Assembly (NCBI RefSeq): GCF_003252725.1 | Contig: NZ_QEPO01000002.1 | Coordinates: forward strand, 396,844 to 460,843 | Direction: 5' to 3' | DNA: 64,000 nucleotides | Source: Haemophilus parainfluenzae | GTDB taxonomy: Bacteria > Pseudomonadota > Gammaproteobacteria > Enterobacterales > Pasteurellaceae | In this document: positions 63,878 through 64,000 of the stretch, piece by piece | Layout of the letters: each line of letters begins with the position of its first letter | Numbering within the stretch: position 1 is the first letter of the stretch | Translations under genes and position numbers: made by a program | Notes under the pieces: generated by a model | Seen by the model: the letters and a program-made list of their open reading frames with translations, nothing else | What the model was told of the DNA's origin: nothing | Database searches by the model: none

Positions 63878-63927
63878 TTTACAGCCCATTTAAGCCACGT
63901 TTAAGTGGGCTGAATAATGTGTTTTAA
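63878..63927. repeat. Phased TTTAA array and hairpin before gemA
   Basis: TTTAC at 63878 and TTTAA at 63889 and 63900 are 11 bases apart; another TTTAA lies at 63923. CAGCCCA and TGGGCTG arms around them can form a stem. The layout copies that before the ANR gene. Confidence 0.6.
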
Positions 63928-63940
63928 AAAGGAATAAACA

Positions 63941-64000
63941 ATGCATAAAACTAAACCAAAGCTGATCCAGCTAATTCATATAGCCAAGCAAAAACTGGCA
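63941..64000 (+). CDS. gemA: GemA-like regulatory protein (partial)
   Basis: Only the first 20 codons are in the window (MHKTKPKLIQLIHIAKQKLA). The LIQLIHIAK stretch matches the N-terminus of the Mu GemA (gp16, DUF1018) family, which in Mu modulates host supercoiling and gene expression. An AAAAAGGA site precedes the ATG. Its position after the small early genes fits the Mu order. Confidence 0.7.
   Translation, partial: MHKTKPKLIQLIHIAKQKLA

Larger units (their letters stand above)
57381..64000 (+). mobile_element. Mu-like transposable prophage, early region (partial)
   Basis: Repressor, ner, transposase A, ATPase B, gam, small early genes and gemA occur in the order of phage Mu and H. influenzae FluMu. 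Base composition is visibly richer in G+C than the host genes to the left. The element continues beyond the window, so whether it is complete or functional cannot be judged. Confidence 0.93.

Overview
The window is a stretch of chromosome from a Pasteurellaceae bacterium, most likely a Haemophilus of the influenzae/parainfluenzae group. The main evidence is the 9-base DNA-uptake signal AAGTGCGGT (and its complement ACCGCACTT), which recurs throughout, often as inverted pairs serving as transcription terminators. AT-rich codon use, Haemophilus-like protein lengths and gene neighbourhoods (ftn-ftn, mukFEB, fnr-uspE, moaACDE next to ybhK, xseB-ispA-dxs) agree. I cannot fix the species; a contiguous trp operon makes H. 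parainfluenzae or a close relative a reasonable guess.

Layout. 0.1-2 kb: two ferritin genes behind a promoter with Fur-like sites, then a 770-base AT-rich gap containing a long-range inverted repeat. 2-11 kb: sbcB, an EamA permease and the mukF-mukE-mukB condensin operon. 11-15 kb: an unannotated 31-aa membrane protein gene, fnr, uspE, a secreted DUF4198-like protein and a LOG-family hydrolase. 15-26.8 kb: topA, a LysR regulator, an RNase AM/PHP gene, a PepE-like peptidase, pyrD, pepN, purE, purK and an aspartate/aromatic aminotransferase. 26.8-31.8 kb: moaA-moaC-moaD-moaE behind a candidate molybdenum cofactor riboswitch, ybhK and thiI. 32-35 kb: xseB-ispA-dxs. 35.3-36.2 kb: a small accessory island with an XRE repressor, three matching palindromic operators, a secreted 77-aa protein and a double zinc-ribbon protein. 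36.3-40.7 kb: rplT, rpmI, infC, yeaD and thrS. 40.9-49.5 kb: azoR and one contiguous tryptophan cluster, trpE-trpG-tautomerase-trpD-trpCF-ydfG-trpB-trpA, with a TrpR-like operator at its promoter. 49.6-53 kb: sspA-sspB, rplM-rpsI and metF. 53-57.3 kb: an NlpC/P60 lipoprotein, ihfA, pheT and pheS.

57.38 kb to the window end: the left (early) part of a Mu-like transposable prophage. A Mu-type terminus lies about 75 bases upstream of pheS. It is followed by a leftward repressor with a LexA-type S24 domain, an operator/IHF control region, ner, the MuA transposase, the MuB ATPase, a Gam nuclease inhibitor, several small early genes including an ANR-family regulator, and the start of gemA. The prophage runs off the window.

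The observations most worth following up are the XRE island with its matched operators, the arrays of TTTAA motifs at roughly helical spacing in nearly every prophage intergenic gap, the inverted repeat between the ferritin genes and sbcB, the prophage end next to pheS, and the unannotated 31-aa membrane protein. I saw no CRISPR array, rRNA or tRNA gene.
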